In this document: positions 1-7,828 of the stretch, piece after piece
How the letters are laid out: every line of letters begins with the position of its first letter
How positions within the stretch are numbered: position 1 is the first letter of the stretch
Assembly (NCBI RefSeq): GCF_000381065.1
Contig: NZ_KB905857.1
Location: 1 to 64,000 of the forward strand
Length of the DNA: 64,000 nucleotides
DNA from: Propionispira raffinosivorans DSM 20765
Lineage (GTDB): Bacteria > Bacillota > Negativicutes > Selenomonadales > Selenomonadaceae
Direction of reading: 5' to 3'
The notes under the pieces: model-generated
What the model was told of the DNA's origin: nothing
What the model saw: the letters and a program-made list of their open reading frames with translations, nothing else
The model's database searches: none
Program-made: the position numbers and the translations under genes

Positions 1-137
1 GGCCACGCCAGATTGTTTTCTTGAGCCAACCGAATGATTTTGTTTACGGTTTTCTTTGAGGCACCGCAGCTATATGCGATGTTCTGTTGGCTGAATCCTA
101 ATACGTGCAGGCGTAGGATTTCGCGATAGTGAGTCAT
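1..137 (-). CDS. istA: IS21 family transposase IstA, N-terminus (cut by window edge)
   Basis: The first 45 codons read MTHYREILRLHVLGFSQQNI and continue through a helix-turn-helix with the (A/S)SKKTVNKI pattern, the standard IstA N-terminus that recognises the IS ends. The start is set by a strong GGAGG Shine-Dalgarno seven bases upstream. IstA is the DDE transposase of IS21 elements and works with the ATPase IstB; the catalytic domain and istB would lie outside the window. Identification rests on the N-terminal pattern only. Confidence 0.75.
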   Translation of the reverse strand, partial: MTHYREILRLHVLGFSQQNIAYSCGASKKTVNKIIRLAQENNLAW

Positions 138-283
138 AGAAATAACCTCCATAAAAATGAATTTACACCGAATGGTGTATAACTCCATTATAGGTCGAAT
201 TGGTTTCCATGACCGGAATCGCGGTTTCCAATTTTCCGGTAGGCCGGTTTCCTAAAGCCGGGCTGATGGTGTAGTTTGGACCA
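1..283 (-). mobile_element. End of an IS21-family insertion sequence
   Basis: The istA start, its Shine-Dalgarno and the IS end are all visible; the rest of the element lies left of the window. Read on the minus strand, the end begins TGGTCCAAACTACACCATC, with the TG terminus and style of clostridial IS21 ends. Between this end and istA there are several copies of a GGTTTCC(A/T)-like motif, as expected for the multiple terminal repeats of IS21. Immediately outside the end an open frame for a serine recombinase C-terminus begins, so the insertion sits inside that gene. The exact terminal base is inferred. Confidence 0.7.
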
Positions 284-504
284 TATTATTCACTCTACTG
301 ACCATTCGTGCAAAGCTGACCGAATTCAATAACCGCCCTAACCAACAACTTATAGTAGATCAAGTTACAACCTATATAGAAAAATACCGTGAACAAATAA
401 AAAATAAGAGTGCAGATAATCTCCGCACTCTCATTCAGTCATTTATTGATAAAGTTGTCGTTTCACGCGATACAAACACGCTCAAGTTCAAGTTTGAGTT
501 TACA

Positions 505-517
505 TGGTGCGCCTGGT
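505..517. repeat. Left attachment site (13-bp direct repeat)
   Basis: Sequence TGGTGCGCCTGGT, identical to 15476-15488. Sequences on either side of the two copies diverge at once, except for a short GAGTTT shared upstream because both copies follow homologous recombinase genes. Confidence 0.75.
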
Positions 518-590
518 CTAGTACCAAGCACACTCCAACCAGCTACCTTCTATATTATATACAGCCGAAGTCGATTAGCTGCATAAATCA

Positions 591-622
591 ACAGCCGTCA
601 CATAACGTGTCGGCTGTTTTTC
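591..622 (+). terminator. Rho-independent terminator at the element's left end
   Basis: Stem ACAGCCGTCAC / GTGTCGGCTGT with one mismatch, loop ATAAC-like, then a T run. In the circular form of the element it would lie five bases past the stop codon (584-586) of the recombinase reading frame, so it is probably that gene's terminator, separated from it by integration. Confidence 0.7.
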
Positions 623-696
623 TGTATTAAATTTGTTTAACCATGTTTGATTATATAACAACGCTAAATCTTAATCAAATTTATAAAATACTTTAA

Positions 697-3330
697 TTAT
701 ATACTATTTCTAACTAGTGTTAATATCTCTTTTTGTTCATCATACAAGTCATTAAAATTAAATTTTCCTATTCGCTTGCTTATTGATTGAAAATCTTCTC
801 CTACAAGTACTTGAAATGATTGCAAATTAAAAACCTTAAATTTATTATATCCTTCATATCCAATGCTAACTTGCATATTTTCATAAATAAATAGGCTTAA
901 GAAATGTATGAATAGCTTATCTTTTTCTATATATAAGCGAATATAATTTTTTACTATGTCATTATTTTTTTCCCACTTATTGATCCAAACATTCCAAATG
1001 TAAAGCAATGTTCCCAAATTTTTATTTCTTGAATATGGTTGATCGGTGGTCCATTTTTTTATTTCTCTTAAACTTATTTTTTCTAATTCATCTAGTGTTG
1101 TTCCTGAAAAGGTTCTGAATTCTTCTGGTTCTGGATCTTTTTTCAAATCGTATCTACCATGTTCTTGGTCAAAAATATATACTACTCCAACATATGAGAA
1201 AATTCCCTTGAAAGCATTATCAGAAAAAATATGATTTACTACCTCCAATATGATTTTATTTCTTAAGGTTTGATCTTGAAATTTATTACATAATCTAAGT
1301 ACAATCCCAAAAATATCTTTACCTATAAAATCCGAAAGCGTAGAAATTTCATCACCTTCTCTAAGTAAAACGCTTAAAGCATTTTTTATATTATTATAAT
1401 CAATATTAGGAAAATTTTCTTCAGCACCTATATAAGATGAAAAAACATCTAAAAAAATGTTTATTTTGTCGGTTGCAATTAAGCGATTAACATGTTTAGT
1501 AAACAAAACTTCATCTGAAAGTGACTTTAAAATATTTTCAATTTCCGAAGGCATGATTTCCATTTCATTCAAATCAAAATACAATTCAAAATTAAGTGGA
1601 TGACATATACGGCGCTGCACGAAACATGAGTCAAAATAGTCTTTTTCATATCTTCGTGGCGGAATACTGTAAATATATTGCAATTGAGGAAATAATTGTA
1701 ATAATATATTTTTATTGTCACAAGACTTATTAAGAATGGTATCGACTATTTTTTTTCTTTCATCTTGAGAATGTGTCACTCCCATATCAAAATAGTCAGT
1801 AAATATCTCTTTATTATTTTTAATACATTGATATGTTTCAAAATCATAAAGTTCAAATATTACGATTGTTAATAAATCTATTTCATTTATATCATTTTCC
1901 ATTAGATCATATCTAAAAGAAAAACTATTTATCACCCTATTGACATCTCGGAGATTTTTTAAAAATTTTTTCATTCCACTATGCCATATATCATTAAAAT
2001 ATTTATCCGTTCTCACATCTTTATAATTATTATCATCGTTCTTCTTTTTATTGAGTAAAAAATTAAATTCATTGATAAATTGTTTATAAATTACCATCAT
2101 TGGAATTAATGGAACTTCAAAATATAATTGAACAATTTTCTCTAAATATTCTTCTCCAAATTTTTGGATATCCTCATTCTGCCCCATACAAATGCTCGAT
2201 TGTTCGGAATAGAGTCCTTTGCTTACAATTTCTTTATCAAAGGATAATAAATAAATCATATTTGGAAAATCAGCGACAGATTTTACTAACTGGAATATTT
2301 GTTTCAGTTCAGTATTATTAAGGCGATCAATATCATCAATTACCACAACCACAGGGAACTTCAATTTTTGAAATGATTCATTAATTTGAACTCGAATTTT
2401 TTGTAAATCTTGTATTTCATCTTTATCAAAAATAAATTTTTTCAAATAAGATATCATATTGGAAAACCCCATTATTTGTGGCAATGCTAATATAGAAACT
2501 TTTTCAAGTAAGAAAAAATATGTACCTAAAACTTTTTTTATATTCATTTCATCTTCTGGCAATCGACTAGAAAGTGCATTAAAAAACTGCTCTATTAATT
2601 GTTTTTGATCCGGATAATTCCATGGATTAAATTTTACTATATATGGACCATCCTGTTTTAAAGTATTTTTTTCAACAATTTTTAAAACTATATTAATGAT
2701 AGATGATTTTCCGCTCCCCCATTTACCAGTTATTCCCACTACAAAGCTATGCGTACTATGATGATTACAAATAAACTTAGCAATTTTGTTATAAAAATTT
2801 TCTCGTTTAAATAAATCATCCGCAGAAGATTCAATGGGAGCATCTGTCTTAAAACAGCTTCTCATATTGGACTCTTTCCTGGTTTTTTCATTCCACTTTT
2901 TTAGTTTGCTAATACCATATCGCAAAAGAAAAAAGGCTAAAAACAAAATCGTAAATATCATCCCACGTACCAAAGTAGATGATGCCAGTTCTCCCACAAA
3001 AAGCATACTCCAAAAACATATTGGAAATAAAACTAAAACCTTATCTACTCTGACCGTAAAAGGTTTAATTGGTAATAAATAGATACATGAAAAAAACAAA
3101 CATGTGAATAATAACAAGGTTCCTAATCCCATAAAGAAATTATTAGTTAGTATGTCATTAAATGAAGGTATCTTATCAATAAAAATTTGATTTTCAAAAT
3201 GTTTATAAAAAAATAAAATAATTACTCCTATGCAGATATAAAATTGATGATTTTTTATTGTATTATAAGAAGACGATATACTAGATAGTATTTTTGACAC
3301 CTTTGATATTATTTCAATTTTTGATTTCAT
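697..3330 (-). CDS. KAP family P-loop NTPase with N-terminal membrane segments
   Basis: An 877-residue protein with about four hydrophobic segments in the first 140 residues, then a KAP-type P-loop NTPase. Walker A is GKWGSGKSS at 202-210, the KAP hallmark FNPWNYP is at 234-240, and Walker B VVVVIDDIDRL is at 327-337. The C-terminal 450 residues are unassigned and probably form the sensing part. Known bacterial KAP NTPases include PifA of plasmid F, which excludes phage T7; the family is membrane-linked and patchily distributed on mobile DNA. The start has a CGGAG-like ribosome site. It is a single-gene unit, very AT-rich, at the left end of the island. A role as a stand-alone anti-phage protein is an inference. 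Confidence 0.85.
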   Translation of the reverse strand: MKSKIEIISKVSKILSSISSSYNTIKNHQFYICIGVIILFFYKHFENQIFIDKIPSFNDILTNNFFMGLGTLLLFTCLFFSCIYLLPIKPFTVRVDKVLVLFPICFWSMLFVGELASSTLVRGMIFTILFLAFFLLRYGISKLKKWNEKTRKESNMRSCFKTDAPIESSADDLFKRENFYNKIAKFICNHHSTHSFVVGITGKWGSGKSSIINIVLKIVEKNTLKQDGPYIVKFNPWNYPDQKQLIEQFFNALSSRLPEDEMNIKKVLGTYFFLLEKVSILALPQIMGFSNMISYLKKFIFDKDEIQDLQKIRVQINESFQKLKFPVVVVIDDIDRLNNTELKQIFQLVKSVADFPNMIYLLSFDKEIVSKGLYSEQSSICMGQNEDIQKFGEEYLEKIVQLYFEVPLIPMMVIYKQFINEFNFLLNKKKNDDNNYKDVRTDKYFNDIWHSGMKKFLKNLRDVNRVINSFSFRYDLMENDINEIDLLTIVIFELYDFETYQCIKNNKEIFTDYFDMGVTHSQDERKKIVDTILNKSCDNKNILLQLFPQLQYIYSIPPRRYEKDYFDSCFVQRRICHPLNFELYFDLNEMEIMPSEIENILKSLSDEVLFTKHVNRLIATDKINIFLDVFSSYIGAEENFPNIDYNNIKNALSVLLREGDEISTLSDFIGKDIFGIVLRLCNKFQDQTLRNKIILEVVNHIFSDNAFKGIFSYVGVVYIFDQEHGRYDLKKDPEPEEFRTFSGTTLDELEKISLREIKKWTTDQPYSRNKNLGTLLYIWNVWINKWEKNNDIVKNYIRLYIEKDKLFIHFLSLFIYENMQVSIGYEGYNKFKVFNLQSFQVLVGEDFQSISKRIGKFNFNDLYDEQKEILTLVRNSI

Positions 3331-3566
3331 ATAATATACTCCGTTTTTTACTCCTGTAGCATTTTATTTGACAGAATTGTAAAAATACCTTTTTACTTAC
3401 CATGTATATTATCCTTTTTATAATCGATGTTGTAATCAGCACCAACATATTAACCACCAAATAATACAATGAATTAAAAGGCAGAATGGAATAATCCACT
3501 TAAAGAATGTATTGATACTGCATTCTTTTTAATGATAGAATCTAAATGAAATCAATTTAAAAAGGG

Positions 3567-4082
3567 ATGATATACTATGTTAAAAAAAAGGGCTTGCTCT
3601 TACTTTTTAGATTCGTACTATGCCTGACAATCACAATATTGCCACAGACCAATTCAACGGCTTACGCTGATTGGCACTATTTGAACGATGATCCTAATTT
3701 CCCTGTTTCCTATTATCACGCCAACTATCGTGAATATGTTGATTTAAACTCCTGCGCCTTTATTTTCAATAATGCTGACGAATATGAATTTGCGGTCGGG
3801 TATGTAGGTGTAGTTATCGGTGGTGGTTCTTCATATCACATACGGCATTATCGCCAACTAAAAGATGGTCATAGTTTGCCACAATTTTATAACGAAAATA
3901 AAAATCAATGGATAGCTATACCCCTATATCATTATTCTGAAATAGAAATGTATATTACATCTCATGGCTACCTAGGTTACATCAATGATTACCATGCTTA
4001 CTCGTACTATATGTTCAAATACGCATATAAACAACTATGGGGTGTTGAATACTCAGATGAATTGAATGGAACCACACCATAA
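3567..4082 (+). CDS. Secreted protein of unknown function
   Basis: A 171-residue protein with a clear Sec signal peptide: KKK near the N-terminus, a hydrophobic core, and probable cleavage after TAYA (residue 34). The mature part is rich in Tyr, His and Asn and has no recognised domain. The start is uncertain: the ATG used here directly abuts the AAAGGG Shine-Dalgarno with no spacing. A better placed ATG at 3577 is out of frame by one base, with an A8 tract (3582-3589) between them that would correct the frame if it were A9. The coding frame is otherwise clean, so the gene is either translated from the poor start, read through slippage, or phase-off. Convergent with nothing and divergent from the KAP gene. 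Confidence 0.6.
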   Translation: MIYYVKKKGLLLLFRFVLCLTITILPQTNSTAYADWHYLNDDPNFPVSYYHANYREYVDLNSCAFIFNNADEYEFAVGYVGVVIGGGSSYHIRHYRQLKDGHSLPQFYNENKNQWIAIPLYHYSEIEMYITSHGYLGYINDYHAYSYYMFKYAYKQLWGVEYSDELNGTTP

Positions 4083-4188
4083 TAAAAAGCTCTACTTTTG
4101 AACTTCTTTTTATATCATCAAAATTCAACCACTCCATGTTTACTGCTTTGTTTTAAAACCACCAAGCATTTACTTTTCCCGTATTTTA

Positions 4189-4265
4189 CTGGTTTCATAA
4201 TGACAAAATGGTGGCACCGATACAGATTTTGTGTTGGTGCCACCATTTTGTCATTATGAAACCAG
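4189..4265. repeat. Perfect 30-bp inverted repeat (long hairpin)
   Basis: The arms 4189-4218 and 4236-4265 are exact reverse complements, separated by 17 bases. Neither side has a proper T run, so it is not an ordinary terminator. It lies in the 506-bp gap between the secreted-protein gene and the DUF3307 gene, which both point toward it. It could be a very stable RNA end for one or both transcripts, a small palindromic mobile element, or a cruciform. I see no coding sequence in the rest of the gap (4083-4588). Confidence 0.8.
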
Positions 4266-4588
4266 ATTTTAATTTTGCGATTTTATCCATTGTAAATCGA
4301 GTTTCTTCTATAAATATATATGTTAATTAATTTTAAATAATGCCACACTTTAAATATGCTCAAAACTAATTATAAAGTTTTTCAGCACAGCACGTTCGAA
4401 CTAGTTTTTTAGAATCGTTTCATAATAATCTAGGTTCAATAGATGAAGTGCTTTACAGCATCACGGTTCTGCATATTATTTCTAGATGTATTACATACAT
4501 TTTTTTATTTTTCATATAACAAAATTTCACCAATATTATCAGCCACACCCCATTGACCAATAATTTTTGTAGGCATACATGAATGAAC

Positions 4589-5317
4589 TTATGGGACTAC
4601 TTTTTGAATTGCAAGAGCCGTCAAGATAGCTATTAAAAAACTAATAGATGTTCCCAAGAAAAAGAACTCTCCGTTTTCATTACATTGTTCAACAAATGTC
4701 TTCCGTGCAATACCTTTTATCATAAATACAAAACCTATAGCAGTATACTGATTTATAAGAGCCAATGTAAGTATTAAAGTTCGTTCACTCATTCCAATAT
4801 ATGCACTAAGTGGAGATTTTCCTTCATTTTTAACATTGACAAATTTTTTAGGTATAGGTATTAAGTTTAGCGCCACGAACAATAATTGAATAAAATATCG
4901 TGCGAAAACTACTGCAAAAAGATAGCCTAATATATAAATCCATATTGTAAAGTTTTGATAACTCTCAACCAGTATACTCTGATAAAATAAGTAATGAATA
5001 TAGCCAAAAGAAACCAATAAGAAAATCATCAATGCGATATGAAATATTTGGTCAAGTAAAAAACCCGTTAATCCTGTTCCTTGCTTCACTCTATCAATCA
5101 AATGAGTTAAAGCCATTAATCCAATACACGAGATAAAGCGAAAATCCCAGTATTCTACTGTACAAATAAGCAATGAAACAAAAATAACCATAATATGAAT
5201 AAATAAATACGAGAGACTTGTCTTTTTTTTCTTAGCAATACCATTAGTTTGAAATACAAAATCACCTAAAAGATGACCTGTTATTAATTTTATTAATAAC
5301 AATAACCCATTATCCAA
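4589..5317 (-). CDS. DUF3307 multi-pass membrane protein (putative effector)
   Basis: A 242-residue, mostly hydrophobic protein with about six membrane segments. It carries the DUF3307 pattern: H15-x3-D19 with Q23, H72-x2-D75 with K78, DQ at 89-90 with H93, then GMSER at 175-179 and a C-terminal IGFVFMIKGIARK segment. Start is TTG, fixed by a GAGGAGGT Shine-Dalgarno six bases upstream. It begins three bases after the stop of the 176-residue gene and is the last gene of the cyclase operon. The family has no established function. Beside a nucleotide cyclase, a membrane protein with conserved polar residues suggests the effector arm of a signalling defence system, by analogy with the TM effectors of Pycsar and CBASS; that is inference. 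Confidence 0.75.
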   Translation of the reverse strand: MDNGLLLLIKLITGHLLGDFVFQTNGIAKKKKTSLSYLFIHIMVIFVSLLICTVEYWDFRFISCIGLMALTHLIDRVKQGTGLTGFLLDQIFHIALMIFLLVSFGYIHYLFYQSILVESYQNFTIWIYILGYLFAVVFARYFIQLLFVALNLIPIPKKFVNVKNEGKSPLSAYIGMSERTLILTLALINQYTAIGFVFMIKGIARKTFVEQCNENGEFFFLGTSISFLIAILTALAIQKVVP

Positions 5318-5320
5318 AGT

Positions 5321-5851
5321 TTACCTCCTCTTTGTAATATGTTTTTTTGTAGAACTATCCTCTTTTAAGAGCAACTGAGTTCCTCTATCGCCATGTGGTA
5401 ATTCATCTAAGCTCCAAATCGAATTCTTTTTATATTGCTCTACTGCAAAAAAGAGTCTAAGAACATTCAAAATCGATAAATATGTTCTGTTACAAGGTTG
5501 TCGCTGACTCAGTTCTTTGTCATGATGTGTACAGACAAGACCGTTCCCATTATCATGTTTATGCTCATATGGAACTGCAGCCCAATCAATTTTCCGCTTT
5601 ACATCATACACTTTTGCAAAGTTCTTCGGGTAGTCGTTATATATAACACTAACAAAAATTGATTCTTTGTCACGTATTCTTTTTCTTGTACTTAACACTG
5701 ATGGTAAACAAACGGGACCTGCTAAAGCAGGCCCTTCTGCAAAAATATTATACATTTTCAACTGCGGGAATTTTTTAATAAGGTTTTCCATATCTGTTTC
5801 AATAGAAACATTATCTTCTATGAGGTCGAACAACGTTCTCACGTTTTGCAT
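5321..5851 (-). CDS. Small protein resembling a bacterial E2 (ubiquitin-conjugating-like) fold
   Basis: A 176-residue protein. The order of motifs follows the UBC core: a beta strand SIFVSVIYNDYP (64-75) like the E2 YP-turn, then VPYEHKHDNGNGLVC (93-107) like the HxN...GxxC active-site region with C107 as candidate catalytic cysteine, then a helix ILNVLRLFFAVEQYKK (127-142), and a W146...HG (153-154) ending seen in E2-like proteins of type II CBASS. No E1 or JAB protease partner is present. It overlaps the cyclase gene by 41 bases and is followed after three bases by the DUF3307 gene, so the three are translationally coupled. The E2 reading is by eye; the fold needs a profile search. If wrong, it is simply an unknown operon member. 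Confidence 0.45.
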   Translation of the reverse strand: MQNVRTLFDLIEDNVSIETDMENLIKKFPQLKMYNIFAEGPALAGPVCLPSVLSTRKRIRDKESIFVSVIYNDYPKNFAKVYDVKRKIDWAAVPYEHKHDNGNGLVCTHHDKELSQRQPCNRTYLSILNVLRLFFAVEQYKKNSIWSLDELPHGDRGTQLLLKEDSSTKKHITKRR

Positions 5852-7277
5852 TCACTCCCATCACATTTGTCATCGCAATTGCTGATTTTTTATTTTCATC
5901 GACAGTTCTTAGTTCTAATTCTACATCTTTTACTTCTTTTTTATAAGTAGACTCATCGATATTTGTCCGATAGAACCCAGTAGTACTAACAGGCTCTAAT
6001 TTTTCTTCAATTACAATACCTTCTGGTAATGTTTCTTCAGCAATTTTACTAATTTGTTCCTTACATTCTTTCGATAACACAATTTCGTCATGTAATGCAT
6101 ATTGATCTTCGGCAACATCTCCAGATGACGCTGTTCTCCCCAATACCAATTTATCTTTATGCCCACGTGTACCTAAACATGTCGCATAAAATTCTCCGTA
6201 GCAAAGTCCAATTCCGACCTTAATTTGTTTATTATTTAACTCATCAGCATACTTATCACTAATTTCTTTCACGCCCGCCTTAATTTCAAGTGCAGCTTCA
6301 AACATTCTGACCATTTCATCACAGCGCTGACTATAAGTTTTATTAAATACCGCAACAATCCGATCCCCTTGGAATTGTACTCGAACTCCATCATGTTTTT
6401 CAACAGCTGAATTCATTTTTTTATACAAGTGTACTAAAATCAGTTTAAGATTATCTAAATTATTTCCTGAAACATTAAAAAGTTTTGTAAACCCACGAAT
6501 ATCCGCGAATAAAATTCCTGCTGTAATCTGTTTGTTTTTCTTTAAACTAAGCTGTTTAAAGTCAATTTTTGTTCGTGCATCTTCAAATTCAATTTCAGAT
6601 AAATTAACTGAATTAGCTAGAGCTTTATATTCTTCTCGAATTGTCTCTAAAAAAGATGTTACTTCATCTCGCTTATTAAGCAACATATATTTTGAATAAT
6701 AAATTGACGGACTTCCCTTGAGACATTCTTGAATTTCTTTAGCTTTAGATTCATCTACACTCTCAAACATTTTTTTATCTTCAACAGCTAGTTGTTCTCT
6801 AGCACCATCTGTAATATATATTTCTTTTGCCAATGAAAAGCTCGTCAGTTTTGCTGCTACATTAGCAACAGCCCCAATGGTAGTAAACTCGTCCAAACCT
6901 TCAATGTCGTATTTATAAAACTCACCATAATCTAATCCTGCTTGAACTTTAAATCTAGTATAATCTTTATATTTAGGAATTGAATTAAATATATCATCAC
7001 TAAAATACATTGTCGCTACCAATAGATCATTAATGCGAATTTTATAGTTACCATCTGTTTCAGTTTCATTTTTTTCAAGAAAAATATGGCAACGTCCATT
7101 AGTAAACTTTTCAACCGTACCGCCATATTTTCGTACCACTTTGGTCAGACCACAAAAATACGTATGCAATCGATGGATAGATCTCTTTAAATCATCATTC
7201 TTACCTTCATCACCGTTAATAATTTCAACTATATTTTTAATATTCACATAAAAGTGAAATCCACATGTTTTATCCAT
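5811..7277 (-). CDS. Tandem class III nucleotide cyclase (Pycsar-like)
   Basis: A 488-residue soluble protein; the start is the ATG after TTGGAGGAAATA. It has two class III cyclase homology domains. The second (about 250-410) has the metal-binding aspartates in FADIRGFT (D259) and FQGDRIVAVF (D305), but its transition-state region reads TASSGDVAEDQ. The first (about 5-160) has lost the aspartates (N12 and N60-G61 in their places) but keeps VANVAAKL (N139, K143), matching the VNxAxRL motif. The halves are therefore complementary and should form one active site, as in C1/C2 adenylyl cyclases. The cyclised base cannot be told from this. It is the first gene of the operon. Pycsar uses a class III uridylate or cytidylate cyclase; an ordinary cAMP role is less likely on a mobile element. 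Confidence 0.8.
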   Translation of the reverse strand: MDKTCGFHFYVNIKNIVEIINGDEGKNDDLKRSIHRLHTYFCGLTKVVRKYGGTVEKFTNGRCHIFLEKNETETDGNYKIRINDLLVATMYFSDDIFNSIPKYKDYTRFKVQAGLDYGEFYKYDIEGLDEFTTIGAVANVAAKLTSFSLAKEIYITDGAREQLAVEDKKMFESVDESKAKEIQECLKGSPSIYYSKYMLLNKRDEVTSFLETIREEYKALANSVNLSEIEFEDARTKIDFKQLSLKKNKQITAGILFADIRGFTKLFNVSGNNLDNLKLILVHLYKKMNSAVEKHDGVRVQFQGDRIVAVFNKTYSQRCDEMVRMFEAALEIKAGVKEISDKYADELNNKQIKVGIGLCYGEFYATCLGTRGHKDKLVLGRTASSGDVAEDQYALHDEIVLSKECKEQISKIAEETLPEGIVIEEKLEPVSTTGFYRTNIDESTYKKEVKDVELELRTVDENKKSAIAMTNVMGVNAKRENVVRPHRR

Positions 7278-7581
7278 TATTTCCTCCAATATATATTTAT
7301 ATTTTTTTCAAAAAGCCCATTCTCACCCTGTCAATCTTACTAATATCCTCAATATAAATGCCATTTCAACAAGGTTTTATAGTAATTCAGGCTCATGATT
7401 ATGGATATCATCAGTCCACAATCTACGACAAAATTAATAACGTCTAGCAATATAAATAAATTACTAACCAATATCGGTCTAAAACGTTATGATTCCAAAT
7501 AATCAATCTATATTAATTTCTCGAAAAAGACAGTGCAATGCAAATTCGCTCCTCTTCCTGCACATACTTTATTACAAAACA

Positions 7582-7611
7582 TTGACAAATTGCATTAACC
7601 TAAGGTAAAAT
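7582..7611 (+). promoter_or_regulatory. Predicted sigma-A promoter for a short transcript
   Basis: TTGACA, 18-bp spacer, TAAAAT. Expected transcription start is near 7618. No coding frame follows before the hairpin at 7655. Confidence 0.5.
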
Positions 7612-7617
7612 TATTTT

Positions 7618-7698
7618 GATTAGAATTTTACTAATTAATGTAAATATGTTTTGCAAAAATTCAATAGACGGCAATCTATTGAATTTTCTCTTTTTTTG
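7618..7698 (+). ncRNA. Candidate small RNA between promoter and terminator
   Basis: The promoter just upstream would give a transcript of about 80 bases ending in the hairpin AAATTCAATAG / CTATTGAATTT (loop ACGGCAAT) and a T7 run. No start codon with a ribosome site lies inside. It is divergent from the cyclase operon and convergent with the HTH gene, within a 551-bp non-coding gap. It may be a regulatory RNA of the defence operon, or only a promoter remnant with a terminator. Confidence 0.35.
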
Positions 7699-7772
7699 AG
7701 AATAATTTTATTAGTATTCGTCTTGTTTTCCAATCCAATTTAAAACCATTAAGAGAATTCATATTGTATATT

Positions 7773-7808
7773 CCTCGTAATACATTTCAATGTATTACGA
7801 GGTTTTTA
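7773..7808 (+). terminator. Second plus-strand hairpin terminator
   Basis: Perfect 12-bp stem CCTCGTAATACA / TGTATTACGAGG followed by TTTTTATTTT on the plus strand. It backs up the terminator at 7655-7698 and shields the 3' end of the minus-strand HTH gene; it has no T run on the minus strand. The rest of 7278-7828 shows no gene. Confidence 0.6.
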
Positions 7809-7828
7809 TTTTAAATTGCAAAATTTTC

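Larger units (their letters stand above)
284..630 (+). pseudogene. Serine recombinase, C-terminal remnant of an older integrated element
   Basis: One open frame runs from the IS21 end to a stop at 628-630. Residues such as YIEKYREQIKNKSADNLR, followed by LIQSFIDKVVV, align with the last 60 residues of the intact recombinase further right (YIDKYRDDLHSNDATRLR, then LINAFIEKIIV). The catalytic part is missing, removed or separated by the IS21 insertion. The true recombinase portion stops near 504; after the 13-bp att repeat the frame continues into the end of the next element and has no meaning there. This is the footprint of an earlier element that used the same tRNA site. Confidence 0.75.

Noticed and set aside
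3314-3499. A 61-codon minus-strand frame overlapping the KAP start
   Set aside because: It overlaps the KAP start in another frame, has no ribosome site and is AT-rich low-complexity sequence.
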